From NCBI RefSeq assembly GCF_963855985.1, contig NC_087097.1, forward strand, positions 281,001 to 345,000: a stretch of DNA of 64,000 nt, given 5' to 3'. Shown in pieces: positions 1 to 11,267 of the stretch (positions within the stretch are counted from its first letter, which is position 1; every line of letters starts with the position of its first letter). This DNA comes from Ostrinia nubilalis (taxonomy: Eukaryota; Arthropoda; Insecta; Lepidoptera; Crambidae). The notes beneath the pieces were generated by a model. That model was given only the letters and a program-made list of their open reading frames with translations, was not told the DNA's origin and did not search any database. The position numbers were made by a program, and so were the translations under genes.

Positions 1-3000
1 TTTTGGTGTTTTTAATACGAATAAGCGTTACTGCACACGACGCCGCCACGGCGCCGCCGCCGCGCCGTCGCCGCGCCCCTACACTGTTCATACGCGCCGA
101 GTAAAGCCGCCGCCGCACGCTAAGGCATGACGTATTTTAAAACGAAGCATACTTATACCTAATCTGACTGATCTTTTTATATGAGAAAATTACAAAATAG
201 ATATAAACTTAATGTCATGTTGGATATGGCTTGAATCTTTCTTTTTACATTATTATGCCTAACGTAAGTGGCTCTTAGGACAAAATGATGTTATTATGTT
301 TCAGCCAAGATATGAATTTCATAAAAATACAAAATTTTGGGATCGTTATTATGGAACAAAGTTTATTACAATATTCTCGAGACAAAATACTCGATAGGAG
401 CAATGAACTCATTTTAACGCCAGCTATAAGCTGTTCGGATCTCATAGGCTCACAAAGCTAGCGATAGAAAAGTCTTGCCAATAGCAGGCGATATTTCTTC
501 ATTAATGTGAGACGTGATGAATTATTTACGAGCATCCATATGAATGAGACCCCGTTGTTTGTCGTCGGCCCTGTCGTGCTGCAGGCACAACGGCCCGTTT
601 TGTAGCGGTTGCTCTCTGTACAGCCTCAGTAAACATCCACAGCACCTTGAGCGTAAGTTAACCCTATATCATTGCCTTTACTCTGATCTAGTAAGAGCGA
701 TTTACCACCTCACTGTAACTTGAGGAATGCGTGTAGGTATAAAAGTTATTTTTAATTAAACTAGCTGCAAAATCAGTAAAGTAAAGTTAAAGCGAGTTAT
801 AAAGACAGCCGGTGACTCGTTCCGTTCTAAATATCTGAGTTTCCAACACCGCTACTTTTGTACATTTATTGAGAAATAAAAAACAAAACTCAAAGGACAG
901 TTAAATGGGTATTTTCTTGCCTTTTAATAAAATCACAACTTAATTGAACTTCGTAAATCAAAAAAATAAAAGCTTGTAACAAGAAGTAATTACCTGCCTA
1001 CTTAATTTTCTATTACTTCGTCTGTTCGCCGGCATTTGGAATATGAATAGCAGCGACACTCGTAAATTGTATTTTCAATAATTTCCCAACGTTCTCCAGT
1101 CATTTCTTTGAAAATGAATACCAATTCCATATTTCACGCGAAAATATATCCCGAATAAAGCTTTTATTCGCACTCGCCGTTGTTTGTGGATCTGCGAAAA
1201 TCTGTAATAGTTGAGATACGAGCATTCCGGCTTTGTGTTTAAAAAGCAACGGAATTGGGGCCGTTTTGTTTTAAGGTTCCCTGGAACAAAGTTTCTTCAA
1301 CTTTTTAGGTCGTCATTCTTTTCAACCGTCCAAATATTTCTTTTGACTTGTACTTTTACCATTGATCACTTTAGAAGAGTGACTTTCTTTGAAATTAAAA
1401 AGAATATTTTATGTAAATAGTCGATGTATTCTTATCGAAAACTCAACGAATCTTTTACGCTTGCTTCATAAAAACCGTATCTATTTTTAATGCACGAATA
1501 CATAATAACGTCTGTCAACTCTTCAGAATCCAATACTATTTGATTCAAGTGAGTTATTTCTTTGAAGCTAGATATAGCAACTAAATACCCACCTTATCAA
1601 CACCACATAGTACGAATAAGTTACACGTCTGTTACATCCGTTATTTTGATAAACGCCACGCTCCACAAGATTGCTTTATTATGATTCGCTTACAATTTAT
1701 TAAAGTAACAAGCACAAAACTCGTTTATGAATTCGCTCCACTTTTCTTTCTTATTATTACGAGTATGACAAAATACGTGCAGTGACGACGAAATGGTAGA
1801 ATTCGTATCATTCCACTTCTCCACTCAAGCGGAATGAAGTCGAGCAATCTGAAATCCGTTCAGCGTGTATAATCCTCGAGGACATCTCCTTATCCTCGTA
1901 TCTTATAAACAGCAAATTTCATATTTCAGATGACTCCCGTGTGGCCCTATGCGTCATTTCCGGTTTTGTCAAATGGTCCAACGTTGAAGCTTTAAGCGGG
2001 TTTAACGATTGTCGCCCTCACTTTATTTATAGAGTTATTTCTTTCAAAAGGTCCAGTTACTGTTGGCTACGGAACTCATAACTCCCGCCGGCCAACAAAC
2101 CCTTGCCATTTTTATGTATCGCTCAGGTCATCTATTTGAGGCCGACCCTTTTTACGTCTTTTTAATGTCGTCGATGCGTGTAATTCACGCTATCCTTTTC
2201 GCTTCAGTGTTAAATATGAGTGTTTTAAGTGTTACAAATTGAAGAAAATAAAGAAATGCGAAACATTTTTACTTTTTATTTCAGAATAATAAACGTGGAA
2301 TGAACCTTTTAAAAATGGTTCATAGCTACTCGTTGGTTTTTTTAAAAGTTAAGCGAGTAATTTTAGGATAAAAGCAATTACGGAAAAGAGTATAATATCT
2401 TTTCTAAATAAACATTTTAATAAAACAAAACTTGAAAAGCCGGTCCGCCCAAAAATGAAATCGGAATTAAGAGTCTATATTTATTTTTGTAAATTAACAA
2501 ATTGAATTTGAAGTCCTTAGGTTAATTAAAAGATAATGAAATGTGTATCCAGTTAGCTCTCTTATGAAATTATGTAGCATGAATTTAATTTCACAGCGTA
2601 ATTCCCATGAATATCTTGCTTTTGTCCTGCACCAAGCTTAGCGTGTGAATAAACGCGCACAAAGCAAAAACAGTTTGCCTCACTTTAAAAGCAACATCCT
2701 TACACAATAAAAGTCTAGGCATGCTCTGTGTGTAAAAATATTATTAAGCAAATAACAAAAGCCATTTTCACATTCAGCTTATTAAATTCTGCACCATTAG
2801 TACTAAAGCATTATAGTCGTGTAAAATATGTGCAATGTTTATTGATGTATAAAGTTAATATTCCTTCGTAATATAGCAACAACTACGAGCTGTTAGACGA
2901 AACCGATTTTGGATGACACTGGATGTCATTTGTGTATCAAGTACTGAGCCAGTCACCACGTTTCTGAAGCAGTATTTCTCATTAACATCCACCATTTACC

Positions 3001-3096
3001 ACTCACGTAAAATATGAAAAAATGTCAGAGCTCATTATTTTTAGCGTGCCAATGAGTACTAGCGAACTGTCTAGTTGCAAAAAAGGTTCTGTTTGA
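1..3096. other. No recognised gene; GC-rich island at left edge
   Basis: Apart from a short CGCC/GCC-rich low-complexity block at about 38-120, which breaks the AT-rich background, I see only scattered short ORFs with no recognisable product, and no repeat with a visible partner in this window. Confidence 0.5.
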
Positions 3097-3108
3097 CGTG
3101 ACAGCGAC
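3097..3108. repeat. Target-site duplication, 3' side of Jockey-like LINE
   Basis: CGTGACAGCGAC directly before the T run; the identical 12 bases occur at 8726-8737 beyond the 5' end of the element. Confidence 0.92.
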
Positions 3109-3473
3109 TTTTTTTTTTTTTTTTGAAGGGACGCGCGCTGGTAGCTTGAGGAGCTTTTCCAGCTTCACCGGGCAGAGTGGCGAGTACAGAAGGTACTCTA
3201 GCCGTTTGGCGATCGTCGGTCCGCGTGCCGACGAGGCCGAGTGTGGGCTTCGCGAAGCGAAGCCCAGGCTCGTCCGCGTCGGTCGCAGACCGACGTTCGC
3301 GATCGGGCCGTATCGAGCGCATAAGGCGCCCGATCAGTGGCGAACCCAATTAGAGGGTTGCCCACCGCGGTGTTGGACCAAAGTCCAGCCTACGGCGGGC
3401 TCACTCTAAGTGGGCCCGATCGAGGGGACTACGGACGCGGCCTGAGGGCGCCACGGTAGGCTCGGACCTCGGC

Positions 3474-4220
3474 TCAGGCCGTGTCCGGGGGACGGATAGG
3501 GGAGAACCGGCCCGGTACATGTCTGTACCGTCCGAAATGGAAAGCAGGGCCTCGTACTCGCCGGCAAGTACGGTGTAACGAGCTACTGTGTTGTGGAGTA
3601 GTTGGCGTGCTTAAGGCAGTGATGTCTGTGTTAAGAAATTCGGTAATAGGATCGTCCGGGTCGTCTAGGACATGCCTAGGTCGTCGGTATTGGGCAGCGA
3701 CATCTTTCTGGGGTGTATACGTGGCGGCGCTAACGATAAGAGGGTTCTTGTGGTTGATCGCTTTATCAAAGTAGCGGCGAGAGGCTTCTTTCATAAAGTG
3801 ATCAATCGATGGGATCTCGAAATCTCTATGGAGATTCGTGTTACGCACGAACCACGGGGCATCCGCGGCTCGGCGTAAGAATTTGTTTTGGAGGGTCTGG
3901 AATTTCTTAAGGTCTGTGCAAGAAGTGTGAGCAAACACCGGACTGGCGTAAGTCAACACTGGACGGATGCAGGTTTTGTAAATTGTCAACTTATTTCTAA
4001 GTGACAATTTACTTTTCCTTCCAACTAGGTGGTAGAGTCGGTGGATGTAGTGGTTCGCACGGCTCAAGACGCGTCTGAGGTGCGGAGCGAACGATAATCT
4101 CTGGTCGAGGGTGACACCTAAGTACTTGGCCTCACTTTTCCAAGGAATAGTTTGGTCAAATAAGGTGAGATGGGTGGGGACATTAGGACGAGTGCGAACC
4201 GGAGGACGCTTCGCAGACAA
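3474..4220 (-). CDS. Jockey-like LINE ORF2: C-terminal remainder after frameshift
   Basis: About 248 residues in a second frame continue the reverse transcriptase thumb and C-terminus: SAKRPPVRTRPNVPTHLTLF, WKSEAKYLGVTLD (the LG.. motif after the palm), RPVLTYASPVF and LQNKFLRRA. It has no start of its own; it is the downstream piece of ORF2, separated by a single frameshift in the GGGTTCTAGGGC region near 4220. The 3' UTR from here to the T run is about 350 bp. Confidence 0.88.
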   Translation of the reverse strand: MSAKRPPVRTRPNVPTHLTLFDQTIPWKSEAKYLGVTLDQRLSFAPHLRRVLSRANHYIHRLYHLVGRKSKLSLRNKLTIYKTCIRPVLTYASPVFAHTSCTDLKKFQTLQNKFLRRAADAPWFVRNTNLHRDFEIPSIDHFMKEASRRYFDKAINHKNPLIVSAATYTPQKDVAAQYRRPRHVLDDPDDPITEFLNTDITALSTPTTPQHSSSLHRTCRRVRGPAFHFGRYRHVPGRFSPIRPPDTA

Positions 4221-4224
4221 AGCC

Positions 4225-6423
4225 CTAGAACCCTAGTGTAGAAAAGTACACTGCTGCACTTTTTTCGGGATTTACCTCGATACGCCACTTCCTGAACCAT
4301 TCGCCTAATTGTGTGACTGCGCGTTGGAGCGCCAAGATGACGTAATTCCGATTACGTCCGGACTTGTAGAGTGCGGTGTCGTCCGCAAAGAGGGCTAAAT
4401 CCGTATTCGGATATTTGGGGATGTCATTGACGTACAATGAAAAGAGGATGGGCGAGAGCACGGAGCCCTGGGGGACTCCGGCTCTTATGGGGCGGGGGGA
4501 GGAGAGGGAGCCATCTACTCGGTAACGAAAGGTGCGATTCGATAAAAAGTCACGTAAGATGTGCACGAGACTGTCCGGCACACCGAGTTCGTAAAGCTTG
4601 TAAATCAAGCCGTTGTGCCAGACTTTATCGAATGCCTTCGCTACGTCGAAGAATAACACTCCTGTCCCTACGGGTGGCTTAGCAGTGAGGCCGCTAAGTA
4701 TATGCTCCGTTAAGCGGTGCACCTGTTGTACGCAGGAATGTGAGGCGCGGAAGCCAAACTGTTCGTTTATTAAGAGATTATTAGAAAAAACATAATCTCT
4801 TAATCGAGAAACAATTATACGTTCGTATAACTTACCCATGGTCTTTAAGAGACTGATGGGTCTGTAGCTTGTAGGGTCAGCCAGTTTCTTACCGGGCTTC
4901 GGAATGCCAATGACTTCTGCCTCTTTCCACGCGTCGGGAAAGATGCAGTGAGACATGGCCGCGTTGAAAATAGCAACCAAGAGGTATACTAGGGGGGCGG
5001 GCAGGGCGCGTAAGACTCTATTAGAGATACGGTCCGGGCCGGGGGCTTTGTTGGGACGGAAACCTTTGATTATCGTTCGCACCTCGTCGACGTTGATCGG
5101 GTCTAGGGTTGTGGTCGGAGGGAGGGCGGCTCTACGTTCGACTTCGCTGTCCACCATGCGGAGGTGGGCAGAGTCTACTGGGAGGGTACTGGGGGAGCAC
5201 TGTGCTTCTAGACTGTCGGCTAGACATTCGGCTTTGGCGTCGTCGTCAAACGCAAGCGTTTGATCGGGACGTAAAAGCGGTGGCGTGGACGCTACGGTGT
5301 CGGACTTAAAGGCTCTCGTCAACTTCCAATAGGCTTGGTGAGATGGCGAGATTTCTTTAAGTAGATCATCCCACTGATTGTTACGGAGTTCCGCGATACG
5401 AGCCTTGACAGCGCGCTGTAAGGAACGTAGGCGGGCTCTGTTTTCCTCGGTTGGATAAGCGTCATAATCGCGAGTGGCTGCGTTCTTTGCCCTCAATAGC
5501 TCTCGCGCGTCGTCAGGCAACCTGAGACGGTGGTTAGCCATCGCAGGCACTTGCCTAGACGAGTCGCCGATGGCGACCGAGATGTGACTAGTGAGGGCAT
5601 CGATCGCGTGAATAGTTTCGTGAGGCGAAACTATATCCTCGGGGATTGAGGACAGTTGTGGGCTCTGACAGTTCCCAAGTTTTACCTTGAGTTTGTCCCA
5701 GTCCACAACTGTCTTCATAGTGGGTGTAGACTCAGGAGAGCCTAGTTGGAGTACGACCGGGCGATGGTCAGAAGTGAGCGCGTGCATGGTTTCTATAGAG
5801 TGTAGGCGGAGGCCTATATTCTTTAGAATTGCCATGTCAAGAATGTCGGGCCGATGCTCGACATTGTAAGGATAGTGAGTGGGCGTCATAGGGACTAAGA
5901 TGTCAAAAATGAGTTCCTCAGAGAGTTCGCTTAGCATCATGCCGTTGGCAGTGGATGTTACGCAACCCCAATGAGTGTGTTTGCTATTAAAGTCGCCGCC
6001 AAGAATGACTGCACTATTCATAGCAAACAGGGCCTCAAAGTCGCTCCTTAAGGGAGTCTTGTTCGGGGAGAGGTAAACCGAGCCGATGAGAATGGGCTCG
6101 TGTCCAGTCATGGCTAGCCGACAGAGTGAGACTTCTAGGTTAGAGAGAGAAGGGGGATCGACTAAAGCACAGTGCAGAGAACGCTTATAGTAAATAAGCG
6201 TGCCGCCGCCACGTGTGGGCCTATCGTGTCTAATGATATTGTAGTTCGCTATCCTAGGATTGCGAATAGAGGGTGTTAGGAGGGTCTCTTGAACCAGAAA
6301 GATGTCGACCTGGTGGTCGGTAAGGAACTGAGTAACCTCGTCCTTCTGCTGTCTAAGACCGTTAGCGTTGAAAAAAGCTAAGGTGATTGACCGGGGTTTG
6401 ATCCTAGCGGTGGGATTAGCCAT
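4225..6423 (-). CDS. Jockey-like LINE ORF2: endonuclease and reverse transcriptase (main part)
   Basis: Begins MANPTARIKPRS at the TAATG overlap; 732 residues before a frame break. The N-terminal APE-type endonuclease shows FFNANGLRQQ, VQETLL (catalytic Glu), GGGTLIYY, GGDFNSKHTHWG and SDHRPVV, which nick target DNA. The reverse transcriptase follows with KAPGPDRISNRVL, FFDVAKAFDKVWH, GVPQGSVLSPILF and the catalytic LFADDTALY box, which primes cDNA synthesis at the nick. The endonuclease and RT residues look intact. The frame is lost at about 4225 after AAVYFSTLGF and resumes in the next entry, so the full protein cannot be made without correcting one indel. Confidence 0.93.
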   Translation of the reverse strand: MANPTARIKPRSITLAFFNANGLRQQKDEVTQFLTDHQVDIFLVQETLLTPSIRNPRIANYNIIRHDRPTRGGGTLIYYKRSLHCALVDPPSLSNLEVSLCRLAMTGHEPILIGSVYLSPNKTPLRSDFEALFAMNSAVILGGDFNSKHTHWGCVTSTANGMMLSELSEELIFDILVPMTPTHYPYNVEHRPDILDMAILKNIGLRLHSIETMHALTSDHRPVVLQLGSPESTPTMKTVVDWDKLKVKLGNCQSPQLSSIPEDIVSPHETIHAIDALTSHISVAIGDSSRQVPAMANHRLRLPDDARELLRAKNAATRDYDAYPTEENRARLRSLQRAVKARIAELRNNQWDDLLKEISPSHQAYWKLTRAFKSDTVASTPPLLRPDQTLAFDDDAKAECLADSLEAQCSPSTLPVDSAHLRMVDSEVERRAALPPTTTLDPINVDEVRTIIKGFRPNKAPGPDRISNRVLRALPAPLVYLLVAIFNAAMSHCIFPDAWKEAEVIGIPKPGKKLADPTSYRPISLLKTMGKLYERIIVSRLRDYVFSNNLLINEQFGFRASHSCVQQVHRLTEHILSGLTAKPPVGTGVLFFDVAKAFDKVWHNGLIYKLYELGVPDSLVHILRDFLSNRTFRYRVDGSLSSPRPIRAGVPQGSVLSPILFSLYVNDIPKYPNTDLALFADDTALYKSGRNRNYVILALQRAVTQLGEWFRKWRIEVNPEKSAAVYFSTLGF

Positions 6424-6425
6424 TA
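6421..6425 (-). promoter_or_regulatory. TAATG stop/start overlap between ORF1 and ORF2
   Basis: On the minus strand ORF1 ends …CACGCTCCGTAATGG: the stop TAA (6425-6423) shares an A with the ATG of ORF2 (6423-6421). The same UAAUG pentamer is known to allow termination-reinitiation in the silkworm LINE SART1. I infer the same mechanism here, which argues for ORF2 beginning at this ATG rather than at the upstream in-frame codon at 6456. Confidence 0.8.
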
Positions 6426-8140
6426 CGGAGCGTGGAAAGAGGAGATAGCGTAGCAAAAGTCTACGTGTTCGGCGAGGATAGATAACCTATCCATGATGTT
6501 GCCTTCGCCATTAGTCGCGCGCAGTTTTGCGGCGATCACAAACATCTCGCCGACATTAATTTGGCCAAAGAAGTCTCTGATCAATTTAATGTCAGCCGCA
6601 GGTGAATGTGTAGGCTGGGGCTTGGCCTGAGGGGCCGGGACTTTGTGGGCCGGTGCCTGAGGGGCAGGGGGACTAGGGTTAGGCGCCTGATGGGTAGGTG
6701 CCTTTGGCGTAGCCTTAGGGGCTGGGTGGGGTTGAGGAGCCTGCTGGGGCGCGGGTGGGGCCACAGCTGTTTTGGCGGGTGCGGGAGTAAGGCTGGCTGC
6801 CTGGGTGTAGGCCAGAGGCCTAGCCCAAGCATTGGGCCTATTGGGACGGAGGCTAGGAGCCTCACTTGCTACCGCAAAGTTGCGAGTAGCATTGATCTGC
6901 CTGGGGGCAGAGGGGATGGGGGCACGCGGCTGAGTGCGTGGGGCCCGGGGACAACCGCGATAATTCGCAGGATGACCCTGGGTACCACACAGTATGCAGC
7001 TCGGTGGTTCGGTGGCTGTGGCCTTGTCACGGACACAGTCGGCTGTGCCGTGATCGCCTAGGCACTTGACGCACCTAGGACGGGCGTGACAATTACGGGC
7101 AGCGTGCCCGTAATGTTGACAGCGGTGGCACTGGCCGGGAGCGCCGCGCTTTCGGGGTGGCTCAACTTTGAGCCCGGAGATGAAGCAAACCGATTTCAAG
7201 TTGAAAATCGATTTCGCTTCGTCGGAATAGTCCAAGACTACTTGGACAAGGTCAAAAGGTTCACGTGTACGAGTCCTGTACAGACGGTTCATCGTCGGGG
7301 TTTGACGGGGAAGTTTTGGGCCTTGAGGTCGGCCAAGATGGAGGCGGAGTCTAGCCCCTTGGGAATGCCACGGATAACAACCCGCAGCTCCCTTTCCTCC
7401 TCGCGGGGGAAAGTATGATAACCGATACGGTTCTCATCTAGGAACCGCGTTAGGGCTCGGTGCTCGTCGGAGGTGGACAAGGACACCTTAATGCCTACAT
7501 TGCACGACTTAGCGTGCGAGAAGTTGATGTGGCGCTCCTTGAGCGCGCCGGAAATCTTGTTCCAGGACGCCTTGTCCTGGACAAAGACTGGGGGGACTCT
7601 GACAGTCCGCCCGGTGCTCGACTGCGAGCCGGATGGCTGGGAAGATTGCGAGGGCTGAGAGAGGCCCGAGTTGGCCTTCAGCGCCTTCGCAGGGGGGGAA
7701 GGAGGGGGAGAGGCCGCGGATTTGCGGGTCCTCTTCGGACGACTGACGGTGGTGAAGCCACTGTCATCGGCGTCTGAGACAGAGTCACATTCCATGTCCC
7801 TACTGGGGGCATGGGATTGGTGATCTATCACAATAGAGTGCTCGTTCGTGAGCGGGATTGGTAGAGGGGCCGAGTTCGGATCGCACATGGCGTCCTCGGG
7901 ACATGAAGGGGAAGCAGGCTCCTCATACACAGAGCTTGCGAGGGTCTTTGCCCGTATGTGGGCTTTAAACCCGGAGAGGACCTCCGGGTGAGTGGCCCGG
8001 AGGAACTTTAAAAGTTCCTCCGTGTCCATGGCATGGAGTTGAGATACGCGACGCGTGAATCTACGCCGGTTCGCAAGTCGCAACCACCGAGAAGAGCCGG
8101 CAAGAAACTCGGTGGTTATAGCGGTGTGTAAGTCCCGCAC
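6423..8140 (-). CDS. Jockey-like LINE ORF1 (nucleic-acid-binding protein), frameshifted
   Basis: ORF1 of the LINE; such proteins coat the element RNA. It is read in two frames. The first part (8140-7289, 283 residues) holds a Ser/Pro-rich region and the start of the PRE_C2HC-like region (ELRVVIRGIPKGLDSASILA). The second part (7292-6423, 289 residues) continues it (…VVLDYSDEAKSIFNLKSVCF…) and carries three zinc knuckles: C55-C58-H63-C68, C74-C77-H81-C86 and C99-C102-H107-C114 (numbered in the second part), then a Pro/Ala-rich linker. The frame changes at about 7290, consistent with a one-base indel. A better start than the first ATG is the one at 8029, in a good GCCATGG context (MDTEELLKF). 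The stop codon TAA overlaps the ORF2 ATG. Confidence 0.88.
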
Positions 8141-8685
8141 AGTCGGTGTAAACCGTGCGGGGTGAGTGGGAAAAGTGTGCCCTAACCAATGTAACTACGC
8201 CGCAACGTAGCAACGCCGCGACGTAGGGTGAGTACCTACTCCTAGCAGTCCTTCAGGAGGGCCCCGGTCGCAAAAACAACCAGGGATACGCTCCTTCAGG
8301 GATGGAAAGTAGGGAGGGGTAGGGGGGGTCACGCCCGGCAGTGAAAAGACTGTGAAACCGAGTGTCTCAAGGGCGAGGAGGAACGCCTCACCCTCTCAAA
8401 CGTGCCTTCCAGGAGGCCAAGGTTCACAGCCTAATATACTGGCGGCGGCAGGAAATTTCAGCGCCTTGAAAAAGGCACTGTCGGTCGCTCCCAATCGAAC
8501 CGAACCGCCTTTGAAAGGCGTTTAACTACGCTTGTTCGTTATCACCGTTAGGTATCCCAAGCGCAGCCGCGGGCAAGCCACGTAATTGTGACAAAACACC
8601 ACAGAAACAAGACTCGCAGAGCGAAGGCGATAAGCTCGAGGAACTCGGAGCGCAGCGCATGCGAGCGGGCGGGCGAGGCGGAGCG
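8141..8685 (-). other. 5' untranslated region of the Jockey-like LINE
   Basis: About 550 bp between the DPE and ORF1. It is GC-rich with G-run rich stretches around 8300-8340 (plus strand). The small ORFs here show no recognisable product. Confidence 0.6.
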
Positions 8686-8721
8686 CACGTCCGTACCGTG
8701 CGAGCGATGCGAAGCGAATGA
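8686..8721 (-). promoter_or_regulatory. Internal Inr + DPE core promoter of the Jockey-like LINE
   Basis: On the minus strand, TCATTC (8721-8716) fits the insect initiator TCAKTY, with A+1 at 8719. GGACGTG (8692-8686) begins exactly at +28 and fits the downstream promoter element RGWYV. No TATA box is needed in such promoters. This arrangement is established for Drosophila jockey-type LINEs, which must carry the promoter inside the transcript. The fit here is by motif and spacing only. Confidence 0.75.
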
Positions 8722-8725
8722 CACC

Positions 8726-8737
8726 CGTGACAGCGAC
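8726..8737. repeat. Target-site duplication, 5' side of Jockey-like LINE
   Basis: CGTGACAGCGAC, a perfect match to 3097-3108. It shows that the element is not 5'-truncated by visible criteria. Confidence 0.92.
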
Positions 8738-11267
8738 GGCATCACGCATCTCTTTTTATCACTCAGTGTTGCTGCTAGTGACATCTCGCTCGTTCAGTTC
8801 TTTGTTGCTCTATTCCGCTAAGTAGGTATATTAACTTCATGGTTAAAACTTAGTCAATTGAATCAGTTGGCTCGCTTGCACCTCGAAGCTTTGAAGCTTG
8901 AAGCAATCGCAGTGAAAGCATTCTATCGTCGCGGCGCCGGCGCGGGTGAATCGGCAACGTCCTGCGACCCGCGCCGTCTGTGCGTCACTCAATAGTGATG
9001 ACAACACTCGATGATCTAGTTATCGATACTTTTGATACGCTAATATGATTTGTTGCGCAGTGTGTAAAATTAAATTTTAAATCAGATTTCCGGGTCCATT
9101 ATATGAATATGTATTTAATACTCGACATGGGAATAAAATTACTTTGTAAAATAGTCGTTTCTTATTTTAATCATACTTTTGAGGGCAAAAAGTAAGTCCG
9201 TTCAATGTTCGTATACTAGTATTCCATCAATGCATCGATAGTAGCAAACATGACATCACTAGTAGTGCATTTGTAGAGTTATTTGAAATACTCTCATGAA
9301 TTTTAAAAATATTCTGGCAATTCTTTGAACAAACATTCAATGGACGCGCAGAAACAGATACGCGTGGAAATTAATCCCGGGTTTGTTGCACAATCAAGAG
9401 CAGAAACGGTAGAATGGATGTACACTTTTAAAACAATGAATAAATACAAAAGTGAACCAGTGGTTTTGTTTCAGCGAGAAAACCAACCATTTGAATTCCA
9501 GAGTTGGGAGTTTCACTAGATAAGAATACTTTGCGGAATATTTCAGAATAGATGTAAAATGTACTACCTATAATTTACGCAACTTTTAGAAACTTGAAAT
9601 CTTTAGATTACCCGCTAATGAAATTCCGACGTAGGCTTTTTATAAATCCCTTTCAGTAATTTTGCTTGTGTAAAAGTACTCATTCGTATCCACAAACCCT
9701 GGCGTTTATAACAATGTTAACTTAGATAAATATAAAAAGAAATATTTAAAATTTACCATGCACAGTGGTTATTTTGAAAAAGCACATGACTTTTATCTTT
9801 ATCCTTTATTTTTCAGGTAAGCCGACCACCAGTCGAGGCCTGCAGCAGCCGCAGGTTTCGACCACAGTGACATATTTTTAAAACCTCTCTGGCAGTGCGC
9901 CGCATTCATTGAAAAAGAGGCGCGTTGGCGAGTGTGTCTACAGAAAAATTCACAATATGTTCGGGCCTCTAGTTCGATGACTAAAACTTAGACAATTTTG
10001 ACTATAAAATGAATCGCACAGTGTAAATACACCTACTATTTATACCATGTGATTGTTTCAATTTGGTTGGTAAGCTAAATCATGCTTTAAGTCTCTTTGA
10101 AATAACTTATTTTGATAATTACGTAAAACTGTTCGTAAAATATTTGCGCAAAAACAAACAAGAGCAGAAACCGAAGGCCTCTTTTCCTGAATGTCAGTGG
10201 CGTTATTTCTGGGTCACGAATATTTAAAGCATAAAGAAATTCAAATAACAGCCCTGGAGAGTAACTTGATTTCAGAAGTCTACTGGTGTTTGCGACGTTA
10301 CTTTCGTCTGTCAACAGGTCCCTTGGGGCCAGTAGCTGTTTGCCACTCCATGCTTAATACGTGCGGACCTTCAGCGAAATTGCTTCCTGTATACGACCTT
10401 TGACACCTTTGTAAAACGAAATTCCTTGAAGAAAGGTGGAAGGACTTTATTGATTTTCTCACCTTTTTAAAATCAGTGGGCACCTAATGAATTATTTCGA
10501 AGTCTGTAAGAACCACGATTTGAGAAAGTAAATTATTCCTGTCATTTAAATAAGCTTCAGCACATTTTTCCTGTAACATTATTCCCACCGTGACGTCACG
10601 GATATTTCCCCTGACGGATAATTGTCCAAATTCACGTAATTCTCAAAATTAAATAACTTTTACTGAAATTGTTTTCAGGATTATTTCTCTCTCTTAATTA
10701 TACATACTACAGCGCAGTAGAACAATGAGTCTACAATATTTGTACTGTAAAGAAACTTACGACCTTTAACTTTTATAATGTTATTTTATAAATGTTTTAA
10801 CCACCAAAAAATACATCATACATCCATAGTAAATTCCAATTAAAACGTTTCATTTGTAACCAATTTAAATTCATAGTCGATAAAAAGTCCTATACATTCT
10901 AAATGTTGTATCAATAATAAAATAACACTTTAGGAAGGTTGGTGTCATTATTTTCTTTGAACGTATCGTCATAAAATATAAATTCAACTCGAAAAATTGT
11001 TATAGCGCCATAACTGAAACTGTTAACAAGCTGGTTTATGTTATTAATAAAATTATTTATTATCATTGTCCGAGGATAAAATTTTACAAGGCTATTTTAC
11101 GGCTGTCGTAATGACAGATTAATTTATCAATCTTTTGTGGAGTGTGCTGTTGAGGATTCAATTATACCGACATACAGATGGTCTAATTCTGTGTTTTTGT
11201 AGTGACATAGACAGTCAAAATAAAATACTTAATGAATATAAATAGTTTATTAAGTAAATACGCCCTT
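8738..11267. other. Mostly AT-rich DNA with a CpG-rich patch
   Basis: A CpG-rich patch at about 8930-8990 (CGCGGCGCCGGCGCGGGTG) stands out and could be a promoter or first exon, but no ORF supports it. At 9815-9818 (plus) a polypyrimidine tract leads into CAG|GTAAG. The remaining ORFs are short and unconvincing. Confidence 0.4.

Larger units (their letters stand above)
3109..8725 (-). mobile_element. Full-length Jockey-like non-LTR retrotransposon
   Basis: A 5.6-kb LINE in minus orientation. The poly(A) tail appears as a run of 16 T at 3109-3124, and 5' regulatory sequence reaches 8725. A 12-bp direct repeat, CGTGACAGCGAC, flanks it at 3097-3108 and 8726-8737; this target-site duplication fixes both ends. 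It contains, in order, an internal promoter, a 5' UTR, an ORF1 with three zinc knuckles, and an ORF2 with APE-type endonuclease and reverse transcriptase. ORF1 and ORF2 each carry one frameshift, so this copy is not intact. The body is GC-rich compared with the AT-rich flanks. Clade: Jockey group, from ORF1 architecture; exact family not determined. Confidence 0.92.

Noticed and set aside
6606..7061. Plus-strand ORF of 151 codons opposite LINE ORF1
   Set aside because: Shadow of the GC-rich ORF1 on the minus strand; the zinc knuckles on the minus strand show which frame is real.
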